7,787 nucleotides of DNA from an uncultured Clostridium sp. (GCA_945937855.1 CAMEUC010000057.1:1-7787); one strand, 5' to 3'; shown: positions 1 through 4,405, numbered from the stretch's first letter. Numbers and translations are program-made. Notes: a model not told the origin generated them from the sequence alone.

Positions 1-88
1 CTTTCAATATTTTATTTTCAATTTACTTGTGACATATCTATTTTAAACCTATATTATTTTCAAATCAAAGTAATACTTTCAAAAAATT

Positions 89-403
89 TTAAATTGTTTT
101 AATAAATAATGCTAATTTTTTCAAAGCATCGCATCCTACATCTATTTGTTCATCTGTAAATTCAGACAAAATATTTTTAGTGTCTTGTATCAAATTATTA
201 TCTTTTCCAAATAAAATATAATCTGCTGATAAATTTGTTAAATCACAAAGAACTTTTAGTTTCTCTACAGATAAACAACTGCTTCCGCGTTCAATAATAC
301 CTAAGTATTGACCTGAAATACCAAGATGTCTAGCAAATTCTTCTTTAGTCATTCCCATACTTTCACGAGCATTTTTAATTCTTTTACCAATTTCTTCTTT
401 CAT
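89..403 (-). CDS. XRE-family helix-turn-helix transcriptional regulator
   Basis: A 104-residue cytoplasmic DNA-binding protein. Residues 5-65 form a Cro/C1-type (HTH_3) five-helix domain. The helix-turn-helix lies at about 18-40, seen in MTKEEFARHLGIS followed by GQYLGIIERG, and is followed by the usual 'LSVEKLKVLCDLTNLSADYIL' type of helices. The C-terminal 35 residues are a short helical tail that may serve for dimerisation; no ligand-binding or protease domain is present. The ATG at 401-403 is supported by an AGGAGT ribosome-binding site on the minus strand (411-416, 7 nt away). It is transcribed away from the response-regulator gene across a 143-bp intergenic region that holds inverted TATGTGAT-type half-sites, so autoregulation and control of its neighbour are plausible inferences. 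Proteins of this size and type are common in Clostridia, both as phage-derived and as housekeeping repressors. The target is unknown. Confidence 0.9.
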   Translation of the reverse strand: MKEEIGKRIKNARESMGMTKEEFARHLGISGQYLGIIERGSSCLSVEKLKVLCDLTNLSADYILFGKDNNLIQDTKNILSEFTDEQIDVGCDALKKLALFIKTI

Positions 404-449
404 TTAAATTACTCCTATATCAAATTAAATTAATTTTAAACGATTTAAA

Positions 450-507
450 ATCACATAAAGTGATAAAAAATAATTTGAACAAGTGGAAAATGATTATAAT
501 ATGTGAT
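450..507. promoter_or_regulatory. Candidate operator: inverted TATGTGAT half-sites in divergent intergenic region
   Basis: Two features are seen. ATCACATA at 450-457 has a perfect inverted copy, TATGTGAT, at 500-507. The first copy also belongs to a local palindrome, ATCAC-ATAAA-GTGAT (450-464). The downstream half-site overlaps the putative -10 region of the response-regulator gene. The position between a repressor gene and a divergent operon suggests an XRE-type operator. That role is inference, and short inverted repeats arise by chance in AT-rich DNA. Confidence 0.4.
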
Positions 508-510
508 AAT
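475..510 (+). promoter_or_regulatory. Candidate sigma-A promoter of the response regulator
   Basis: Two overlapping options are visible. One is a perfect TATAAT at 495-500 with TTGAAC at 475-480, but the spacing of 14 is too short for good use. The other is an extended -10, TGT-GATAAT at 502-510, which could work without a -35 box. Either would start transcription 15-45 nt upstream of the GGAGT ribosome-binding site (536-540). Which one is used cannot be decided from sequence. Confidence 0.35.
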
Positions 511-546
511 ATATGAAAAAAAGAAACTAGAATTTGGAGTAGAAAA

Positions 547-1332
547 ATGGAAAATAAACCGATGAAATTATTATTAATTGAAGATGATGTAAAGGAATGT
601 AATATTTATAATGAAATGGCTAAACTAAGAACAGATATTGAGCTTGTAGCAGTAACAAACTCGGATATTGAGGCAATAAAATACGTTAAAAAATATTTGC
701 CAGAAGGTATTATTTTAGATTTAGAATTAACTAAAGGGCATGGAACAGGATTTGACTTTCTAAAAGATTTGAAATTATTAAAGTTAAATAATGTACCTAA
801 AATTATAGTTACAACTAATGTTTGCTCAGATTCGGTATATGAATATTTACATGAAAATGGAGTAGATTTCATTTTTTATAAAAAACAGGAAAACTATTCA
901 CAAGAAAAAGTAATAAATACATTGCTATTGCTAAGACAATATAAAAACAGTAAATTACAAGAAATAAATATAGAAAGCGACAAAAGAGATCAAGAAATTA
1001 TATCAGATAAAATTAATGAAGAACTTGATTTAATAGGAATTAGTACACATCTACAAGGCAGAAAATACCTTCATGATGCAATACAATATGTTATAGAAAA
1101 CGAAAATGAGAATAATAAAATCACAGTAGTACAATTCCTAGTTAACAAATATAAAAAATCTAATAGTACAATAAGTAGAGCAATGCAAAATGCAATATTA
1201 CATGCGTGGAGGATATCAGCAATAGAAGATTTAAATACTTATTATACAGCTAGAATAAACTATGAAACAGGAGTGCCAACTCCAACAGAATTTATATATT
1301 ATTATTCAAACAAAATAAAAAAACTCATTTAA
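547..1332 (+). CDS. Response regulator with Spo0A-type C-terminal DNA-binding domain
   Basis: A 261-residue two-component response regulator, close in length to Spo0A (about 267). Residues 6-130 are a CheY-like receiver. The acidic pocket is E12-D13-D14, the phosphoacceptor is probably D58 in IILDLEL, the conserved Thr is T89 or T90, and the Lys is K112. After a charged linker, residues 155-261 match the Spo0A C-terminal domain, with THLQGRKYLHDAI, a helix-turn-helix near 196-221 ending in AILHAW, and PTPTEFI near the end. Against the recognition helix of Spo0A as I recall it, the Arg of 'ERAIRH' that follows Glu is kept (R211), but Glu becomes S210, the next Arg Q214 and His N215, so the DNA target may differ from a standard 0A box. 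This is probably a paralogue and not the sporulation master regulator: no spoIVB or recN neighbours are seen, and a sensor kinase lies just downstream. The GGAGT site at 536-540 fixes the ATG. Confidence 0.88.
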   Translation: MENKPMKLLLIEDDVKECNIYNEMAKLRTDIELVAVTNSDIEAIKYVKKYLPEGIILDLELTKGHGTGFDFLKDLKLLKLNNVPKIIVTTNVCSDSVYEYLHENGVDFIFYKKQENYSQEKVINTLLLLRQYKNSKLQEINIESDKRDQEIISDKINEELDLIGISTHLQGRKYLHDAIQYVIENENENNKITVVQFLVNKYKKSNSTISRAMQNAILHAWRISAIEDLNTYYTARINYETGVPTPTEFIYYYSNKIKKLI

Positions 1333-1364
1333 TGTAATAAAATGTAAATTTTTGTTACATTAAA
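1328..1364. repeat. 10-bp inverted repeat overlapping the regulator stop codon
   Basis: TTTAATGTAA (1328-1337) and TTACATTAAA (1355-1364) are perfect inverted copies, and the TAA stop of the regulator lies inside the left arm. A second AATGTAA (1341-1347) can pair with the same right arm (TTACATT, 1355-1361), so two mutually exclusive hairpins are possible. There is no T-tract of note after it, so it is not a classical terminator. It may be an mRNA 3' structure or an operator. Confidence 0.5.
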
Positions 1365-1376
1365 GAACTTCCATAA

Positions 1377-1415
1377 ATCACTTATACAAACAAGTATAAG
1401 TGATATTTTTTTATT
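1377..1415 (+). terminator. Rho-independent terminator after the response regulator
   Basis: A perfect 11-bp stem, ATCACTTATAC (1377-1387) and GTATAAGTGAT (1394-1404), with a 6-nt loop, AAACAA. It is followed by a run of T (1406-1412) and then ATT. It lies 45 nt after the regulator stop. The small frame at 1446 starts 31 nt later with no convincing promoter in between, so read-through of this terminator may matter for its expression. Confidence 0.85.
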
Positions 1416-1421
1416 GTCAAA
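1413..1421 (+). promoter_or_regulatory. Weak Spo0A-box-like sequence
   Basis: ATTGTCAAA matches the established 0A box TTTGTCRAA at 8 of 9 positions and lies just upstream of the tiny Trp-rich gene, downstream of a regulator with a Spo0A-type DNA-binding domain. The recognition helix of that regulator is diverged, and a full 9/9 match occurs inside the permease coding region (5625-5633), so chance is a real possibility. Confidence 0.2.
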
Positions 1422-1445
1422 AATAGAAAAATGGAGGTGATTTTA

Positions 1446-1487
1446 ATGAGTTTATGGGAATGGATCGCATATTGGTTTGGACTATAG
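1446..1487 (+). CDS. 13-residue Trp-rich peptide (candidate signal or leader peptide)
   Basis: The frame encodes MSLWEWIAYWFGL followed by TAG. It has three Trp, one Tyr and one Phe, a single charged residue (Glu), and no Cys or Lys/Arg. Translation is strongly supported: GGAGGTGAT (1433-1441) is a nine-base match to the 16S anti-Shine-Dalgarno sequence, 5 nt from the ATG. A rho-independent terminator begins 9 nt after the stop, so the gene forms a compact unit bounded by terminators on both sides. It lies between a Spo0A-like response regulator and an AgrC-like kinase. By analogy with tiny pheromone genes such as streptococcal comS, whose products end in a Trp-containing peptide, it could be the ligand of the kinase. 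Alternatives are a leader peptide whose Trp codons sense tryptophan, or a small membrane-active peptide. An in-frame ATG at 1431 would add five residues but would place the Shine-Dalgarno inside the gene. I do not recognise it as a named family. Confidence 0.6.
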   Translation: MSLWEWIAYWFGL

Positions 1488-1496
1488 AATAATAGA

Positions 1497-1553
1497 ACAG
1501 TAATCAAATATATATTTTGAAATCAAATATATATATTGATTACTGTTTCTTTT
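1497..1553 (+). terminator. Strong rho-independent terminator after the tiny peptide gene
   Basis: ACAGTAATCA (1497-1506) pairs with TGATTACTGT (1537-1546). The stem continues through A/T pairs (1507-1515 with 1529-1536, one bulged A) and an inner TTTG/CAAA hairpin (1516-1527). TTTCTTTT (1546-1553) follows. The unusually long stem would normally cut the peptide transcript off from the kinase gene. Confidence 0.85.
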
Positions 1554-1564
1554 AATTGTATAAT
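1536..1564 (+). promoter_or_regulatory. Sigma-A promoter for the sensor kinase, embedded in the terminator
   Basis: TTGATT (1536-1541) and a perfect TATAAT (1559-1564) are separated by 17 bp. The -35 box is part of the right arm of the preceding terminator. The expected transcript start, near 1571, leaves a short leader with AGAGG at 1582-1586 before the kinase ATG at 1596. This suggests that the kinase is transcribed separately from the peptide. Confidence 0.65.
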
Positions 1565-1595
1565 ATATATATCTTACAAAAAGAGGATATATGTT

Positions 1596-3059
1596 ATGAA
1601 TATAGATGTAATAAGTTCAGCAATAAAAATGTTTTTTATAGTAATGTTTACAAGTTTAATATCAATAAAATTATTAAATTGTAATTATAGCAAGAAGAAT
1701 ATAATTCTTATTTTTTTAGAATCTTTGCTATTATCTATCGTTTATATAATAGTAAAAAATTATATGAATATAGTGATTTCTTTATGCATTATTTGTTTGT
1801 TCATATCTTATTTTATTAAATTATTAAATATATATAAAAACGGACATTCAATGTTAGTAGTAATTATTTCTATGGCAATGTGCTTAATGGCTTTTGGATT
1901 GGCAGTTGTTTCCGAATTTAGTTTATATAAAATATTTCATATAGAAAATAATATTATAAATAGTTTATTAATTGCATTTATCCAAGGGATATTGATTTTT
2001 AGTTTTCTTAAAACAAAGAGGTTTTCTAAAGGATTTAGTTTTTTGAAGAATAAAAATGAATATATAGATATAATTATGATTAACATAAGTACAATTATAA
2101 TTTTTGTATATTTTTTATTAGGGAATTACTATCATAAAACTGCAATTAATATGTTTATAATGTTTACTTTCCTTGGTATATTTATGATAATGATGATTAA
2201 GGAAGCTTTTTCAATGCAATATAAACAAAACTTACTGAAAAAAGAACTTGAAGCATGTAAAGAAGAAATTGAATTGAAGGATAATGAAATAAAGAAATTA
2301 TCTAATGAAAAATTCGAAATTAGTAAAATAAATCATGAATTTTATAATAGACAAAAAGCATTAGAATTAAAGGTAAAAGAAACTCTTTTAAATGCAAACA
2401 TGGAGGTTGCAGAAGAATTAGAGGCTGTGAGTAGAGTTGAAAATCTAACCAAAGAATACTCTGAAGCTATGAAAAAAATAAAAGGTAAAACAAAATTATC
2501 AAAAACAGATATAGCAGAAATAGACGATATGTTTAATTATATGCAAACAGAGTGCATAAATAACAACATAGATTTTGATTTAAAAATAAATGGAAACATA
2601 CATTATTTAATAAATCATTATATCCCTAAAAACAAATTAGAAACAATGATAGGTGACCATATAAGAGATGCAATTATAGCAATAAACTCATCAAATAATA
2701 AAAATAAAAGTATATTAGTAATATTAGGAACAAAAGAAAGCTGTTATGAACTGTGCGTATATGATACTGGAATTGAATTTGAAATAGACACATTACTAAA
2801 ACTTGGATTAGAAAGAACCACTACACATAAAGAAACAGGAGGAAACGGTATAGGATTCATGACTACATTCGAAACAATGAAGGAATGCAGAGCAAGTTTA
2901 ATAATAGAAGAAAAACCTATAAGCGATAATAATTACACGAAGTCAGTAACAATAAGATTTGATGGAAAGAATGATTATAAAATAATTTCGTATAGAGCAG
3001 AAAAAATAAAACAGCAAAACAAAAGCGGAAGAATAATTGTAGAAAAATATAATAAATAA
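1596..3059 (+). CDS. AgrC-like membrane sensor histidine kinase (GHKL ATPase domain)
   Basis: A 487-residue inner-membrane kinase that probably senses a ligand and phosphorylates the upstream response regulator. Residues 8-203 hold about seven hydrophobic segments (roughly 8-27, 36-53, 56-78, 84-106, 120-138, 155-177, 181-203), like peptide-sensing AgrC kinases. A charged coiled coil (about 205-245) leads into NHEFYNRQ, where H247 is the likely phosphoacceptor. The GHKL domain has an N-box-like GDHIRDAIIA (353-362), a G1 box DTGIEF (390-395) and a G2 box GGNGIGF (415-421). The N box is odd: the two usual Asn positions are Asp354 and Asp358. I chose ATG 1596 because AGAGG lies 9 nt upstream and the promoter and terminator occupy 1497-1564; an in-frame ATT at 1536 would lie inside the terminator. 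The membrane part is very AT-rich. The partner is inferred from adjacency only. Confidence 0.85.
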   Translation: MNIDVISSAIKMFFIVMFTSLISIKLLNCNYSKKNIILIFLESLLLSIVYIIVKNYMNIVISLCIICLFISYFIKLLNIYKNGHSMLVVIISMAMCLMAFGLAVVSEFSLYKIFHIENNIINSLLIAFIQGILIFSFLKTKRFSKGFSFLKNKNEYIDIIMINISTIIIFVYFLLGNYYHKTAINMFIMFTFLGIFMIMMIKEAFSMQYKQNLLKKELEACKEEIELKDNEIKKLSNEKFEISKINHEFYNRQKALELKVKETLLNANMEVAEELEAVSRVENLTKEYSEAMKKIKGKTKLSKTDIAEIDDMFNYMQTECINNNIDFDLKINGNIHYLINHYIPKNKLETMIGDHIRDAIIAINSSNNKNKSILVILGTKESCYELCVYDTGIEFEIDTLLKLGLERTTTHKETGGNGIGFMTTFETMKECRASLIIEEKPISDNNYTKSVTIRFDGKNDYKIISYRAEKIKQQNKSGRIIVEKYNK

Positions 3060-3096
3060 TTTCCTGATTTGATACTAAAAAAAATTCTATTTAGAG

Positions 3097-3130
3097 TATA
3101 CATTTTTAAAATTCTATGCTAAAATGTATG
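3097..3130 (+). promoter_or_regulatory. Extended -10 promoter covered by an inverted repeat
   Basis: TATACA (3097-3102), a 17-bp spacer and TAAAAT (3120-3125) preceded by the extended motif TGC (3117-3119) make a plausible sigma-A promoter for the membrane protein gene. The same positions carry an inverted repeat: ATACATTTT (3098-3106) and AAAATGTAT (3121-3129), 14 nt apart. The arms lie on the -35 and -10 boxes, so a bound regulator could block the promoter. No T-tract follows, which argues against a terminator for the kinase gene. Confidence 0.5.
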
Positions 3131-3207
3131 TACAGTTACTTAAATTAAAAGTATGTTAATATTTATGAATTTTAGTAATAAAATAAAAACAAGGGGGAAA
3201 AATGTAA

Positions 3208-3813
3208 ATGGAACAAGTTGTAAATAAGAAAGCCTATGAACTTTCAAAAACAGGAGAAATTATACAAACTATTTTAATTATTTTAGGAGCATTATTAGTA
3301 CCAGCAATAGTACCACAATTATTACAAGTTATATTTGGAAAAACAAGCTGGATCGCAAGTAATTCACAAATTGTAGTAGGAAGTATAGTAAACACAGCCT
3401 TGATAATGACAGGCATAAATATGAAAGGATGGAGAAAAATACTTTTAGTTGCTACATTACCAAGTTTATCTGCAATAGGAAGTGGGTATATATTTGGTAG
3501 TTTAACTAAAGTTACAATATTTATGGTACCAGGAATTTGGCTTGGAAACTTTGCTTTAATAATGCTTATGAAATACTTATATGTAAATAAAAACATAAAC
3601 TATGCTGTAAGTGCAATAATATCAATAGCTGTAAAGGTAGCTATAATATTTGGAGTATTAAATATATGGATGGCATTTTCAGTTTTACCAAGTGAAGGAG
3701 TAGTGGCAAATACACTAAGAAATACAATGGGGCTAACACAAGCCATAACAGCAACAATAGGCGCAATTATTTCAATTTTAATAATAAAAATAGGATTTAG
3801 AAAAAAATCATAA
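3208..3813 (+). CDS. Multi-pass membrane protein, possibly ECF S-component-like
   Basis: A 201-residue integral membrane protein with about six hydrophobic segments (near 18-42, 53-70, 77-98, 103-124, 131-157 and 174-197). It has no Cys and no His, which rules out an AgrB-type peptide protease. The order of motifs (a Pro-containing first helix, TLPSLSAIGSG near 83-93, VPGIWLGN near 107-114, and a final GLTQAITATIGA near 175-186) resembles a family of small clostridial membrane proteins. I recall these often being labelled, without reason, 'iron hydrogenase', and they look like substrate-binding S components of ECF transporters. That recognition is from memory. The ATG at 3208 directly follows a start-stop pair ATG-TAA (3202-3207), and GGGGG at 3193-3197 is the likely ribosome-binding site. 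Having its own promoter suggests a unit separate from the kinase, so a role in the signalling system is not shown. No terminator is visible after it. Confidence 0.7.
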   Translation: MEQVVNKKAYELSKTGEIIQTILIILGALLVPAIVPQLLQVIFGKTSWIASNSQIVVGSIVNTALIMTGINMKGWRKILLVATLPSLSAIGSGYIFGSLTKVTIFMVPGIWLGNFALIMLMKYLYVNKNINYAVSAIISIAVKVAIIFGVLNIWMAFSVLPSEGVVANTLRNTMGLTQAITATIGAIISILIIKIGFRKKS

Positions 3814-3831
3814 AAAAATTTTAAAAAACTA

Positions 3832-3860
3832 TTGCATTTTAAAAATATATGGAGTATAAT
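3832..3860 (+). promoter_or_regulatory. Strong sigma-A promoter of the 5S rRNA-tRNA-Asn unit
   Basis: TTGCAT (3832-3837), a 17-bp spacer and a perfect TATAAT (3855-3860). The predicted start, at about 3867-3868, falls at the mature 5' end of the 5S rRNA, so the 5S would need almost no 5' trimming. Confidence 0.85.
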
Positions 3861-3867
3861 ACAAAAC

Positions 3868-3982
3868 ATGGTGATGATAATCATGAGGATACACCTGTTC
3901 CCATACCGAACACAGAAGTTAAGCTCATGCATGCCGAAGATACTTGTGGGTTACCCTACTGGGAAAATAGGTAGTCGCCAAT
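3868..3982 (+). rRNA. rrf: 5S ribosomal RNA
   Basis: About 112-115 nt with the bacterial 5S signature: the 5' end TGGTGATGAT, then CACCTGTTCCCATACCGAAC, CAGAAGTTAAGCTC, and the 3' end TAGTCGCCA. The 5' and 3' ends pair as helix I (TGGTGA with TCGCCA, one G.U), and CATGAG pairs with CTCATG as helix III, so it looks functional. It is not preceded by 16S or 23S: the gene before it encodes a membrane protein, and a dedicated promoter ends about 8 nt upstream. It is therefore an orphan 5S co-transcribed with a tRNA 8 nt downstream. The exact ends are good to within about 2 nt. Confidence 0.93.
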
Positions 3983-3988
3983 TTATAT

Positions 3989-4279
3989 TCCCCAATAGCT
4001 CAGTTGGTAGAGCGCTCGGCTGTTGAATGTTAGCAGCTCTGTAGAGAAATCTATAGATGAGAAGGTGGCTAAGTCGGTGAAACTCGTAAATAATTAAAAG
4101 TTATACGACAATACCGAGCAAGGCGAAAGCTATGTGTAGAGACTTTACACCACCTACCTAAATCGAAAGACAAGGTAAAGATAAAGTCCAGACTACAAAT
4201 TGTTAAAAACAATGTTAATGAAAGTTAATGTAGTAAAGTAACCGATAGGTCGTTGGTTCGAGTCCAACTTGGGGAGCCA
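3989..4279 (+). tRNA. tRNA-Asn(GUU) interrupted by a group I intron
   Basis: The two exons, 3989-4023 (35 nt) and 4239-4279 (41 nt), join to a standard 76-nt tRNA. The acceptor stem TCCCCAA pairs fully with TTGGGGA. The D arm is GCTC/GAGC with loop AGTTGGTA. The anticodon stem is CTCGG/CCGAT with loop CTGTTAA and anticodon GUU (Asn). The T arm carries GGTTCGAGTCC, followed by discriminator G and an encoded CCA (4277-4279). The interruption falls between anticodon bases U35 and U36, so the unspliced RNA cannot decode. Joining after 4023 and before 4239 is the solution that gives a normal anticodon loop, a U before the 5' site and a G at the intron end. The tRNA shares the promoter and terminator of the 5S unit. 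Whether the genome holds an uninterrupted tRNA-Asn copy cannot be seen here; if not, splicing is essential. Confidence 0.93.
4024..4238 (+). ncRNA. Group I self-splicing intron in the anticodon of tRNA-Asn
   Basis: A 215-nt intron with no ORF. Hand-drawn pairings are: P1, exon GGCTGT (4018-4023) with the internal guide GCAGCT (4033-4038), giving the conserved U.G pair at the 5' splice site (4023.4033); P10, guide-side GTTA (4029-4032) with 3' exon TAAC (4239-4242); P3, AGGTGG (4063-4068) with CCACCT (4150-4155); P4, TCGGT (4074-4078) with ACCGA (4113-4117); P5, TCGTA (4084-4088) with TACGA (4104-4108); a short P6 capped by GAAA (4122-4131); P7, GACTTTA (4141-4147) with TAAAGTC (4182-4188); P8, ACCT (4156-4159) with AGGT (4173-4176), holding a TC-GAAA-GA hairpin; P9, ATTGTT (4199-4204) with AACAAT (4208-4213). 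AAGATAAAGTCC (4178-4189) is one base from the classical S element as I recall it. The last base is G (4238). It should splice autocatalytically with a guanosine cofactor. Its size is like that of the Azoarcus tRNA-Ile intron. Confidence 0.92.
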
Positions 4280-4290
4280 AAAAGAAAAAA

Positions 4291-4318
4291 AGTTCATTTA
4301 TAAATGAGCTTTTTTTTT
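4291..4318 (+). terminator. Rho-independent terminator of the 5S-tRNA-Asn unit
   Basis: AGTTCATT (4291-4298) pairs with AATGAGCT (4303-4310), one G.U, around a TATA loop, followed by eight T (4311-4318). It lies 11 nt after the CCA end of the tRNA. Confidence 0.88.
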
Positions 4319-4321
4319 GTA

Positions 4322-4354
4322 GTCACTTACTTGTCACTTTAAATGTAATATAAT
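4322..4354 (+). promoter_or_regulatory. Candidate promoter region of the ABC exporter operon
   Basis: A perfect TATAAT (4349-4354) has only a poor -35 at acceptable spacing (TTACTT, 4327-4332, 16 bp). Upstream lie two direct copies of GTCACTT, at 4322-4328 and 4333-4339, spaced 11 bp, about one helical turn apart. A weak -35 with tandem repeats would suit an activator-dependent promoter, but no regulator gene adjoins the operon. Confidence 0.4.
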
Positions 4355-4405
4355 AAAGCCACTATAGGAAATGAAAGATTACAAATATTGAAAGGAGAAA
4401 GTTTT

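Noticed and set aside
1..88. Terminator of the XRE gene
   Set aside because: On the minus strand beyond the stop codon I found only AT-rich sequence with no convincing stem followed by a T-tract.
606..872. Minus-strand open frame of 88 codons
   Set aside because: It lies wholly antisense to the receiver domain of the response regulator, has no ribosome-binding site or family resemblance, and is explained by the base composition.
547..1332. The true sporulation master regulator spo0A
   Set aside because: The recognition helix is diverged, the neighbours are a kinase and an XRE repressor, and the expected spo0A neighbours are missing. A paralogue fits better.
1536..1595. Longer N-terminus of the kinase starting at 1536
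   Set aside because: This segment includes the terminator right arm and the promoter, starts with a non-ATG codon, and lacks a ribosome-binding site. ATG 1596 has one.
3124..3159. Short frame starting ATG TAT GTA upstream of the membrane protein
   Set aside because: There is no ribosome-binding site and it overlaps the promoter and inverted repeat. Unlike the 1446 peptide, it lacks any translation signal.
3234..3596. Minus-strand open frame of 120 codons opposite the membrane protein gene
   Set aside because: It is the antisense shadow of a plausible plus-strand membrane protein with a promoter and ribosome-binding site. The frame has no start signal of its own.
3208..3813. Membrane protein as an AgrB-like peptide protease for the tiny peptide
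   Set aside because: The sequence has no Cys and no His at all, so the AgrB catalytic pair is absent.
3600..3932. Minus-strand open frame of 110 codons running into the 5S rRNA
   Set aside because: It overlaps the 5S rRNA and its promoter on the other strand and is a shadow of the membrane protein gene.
3832..4026. Plus-strand open frame of 64 codons over the 5S rRNA and tRNA 5' exon
   Set aside because: It starts at the promoter -35 and reads through 5S rRNA and tRNA exon. These are stable RNA genes, and the frame is a known type of false protein.
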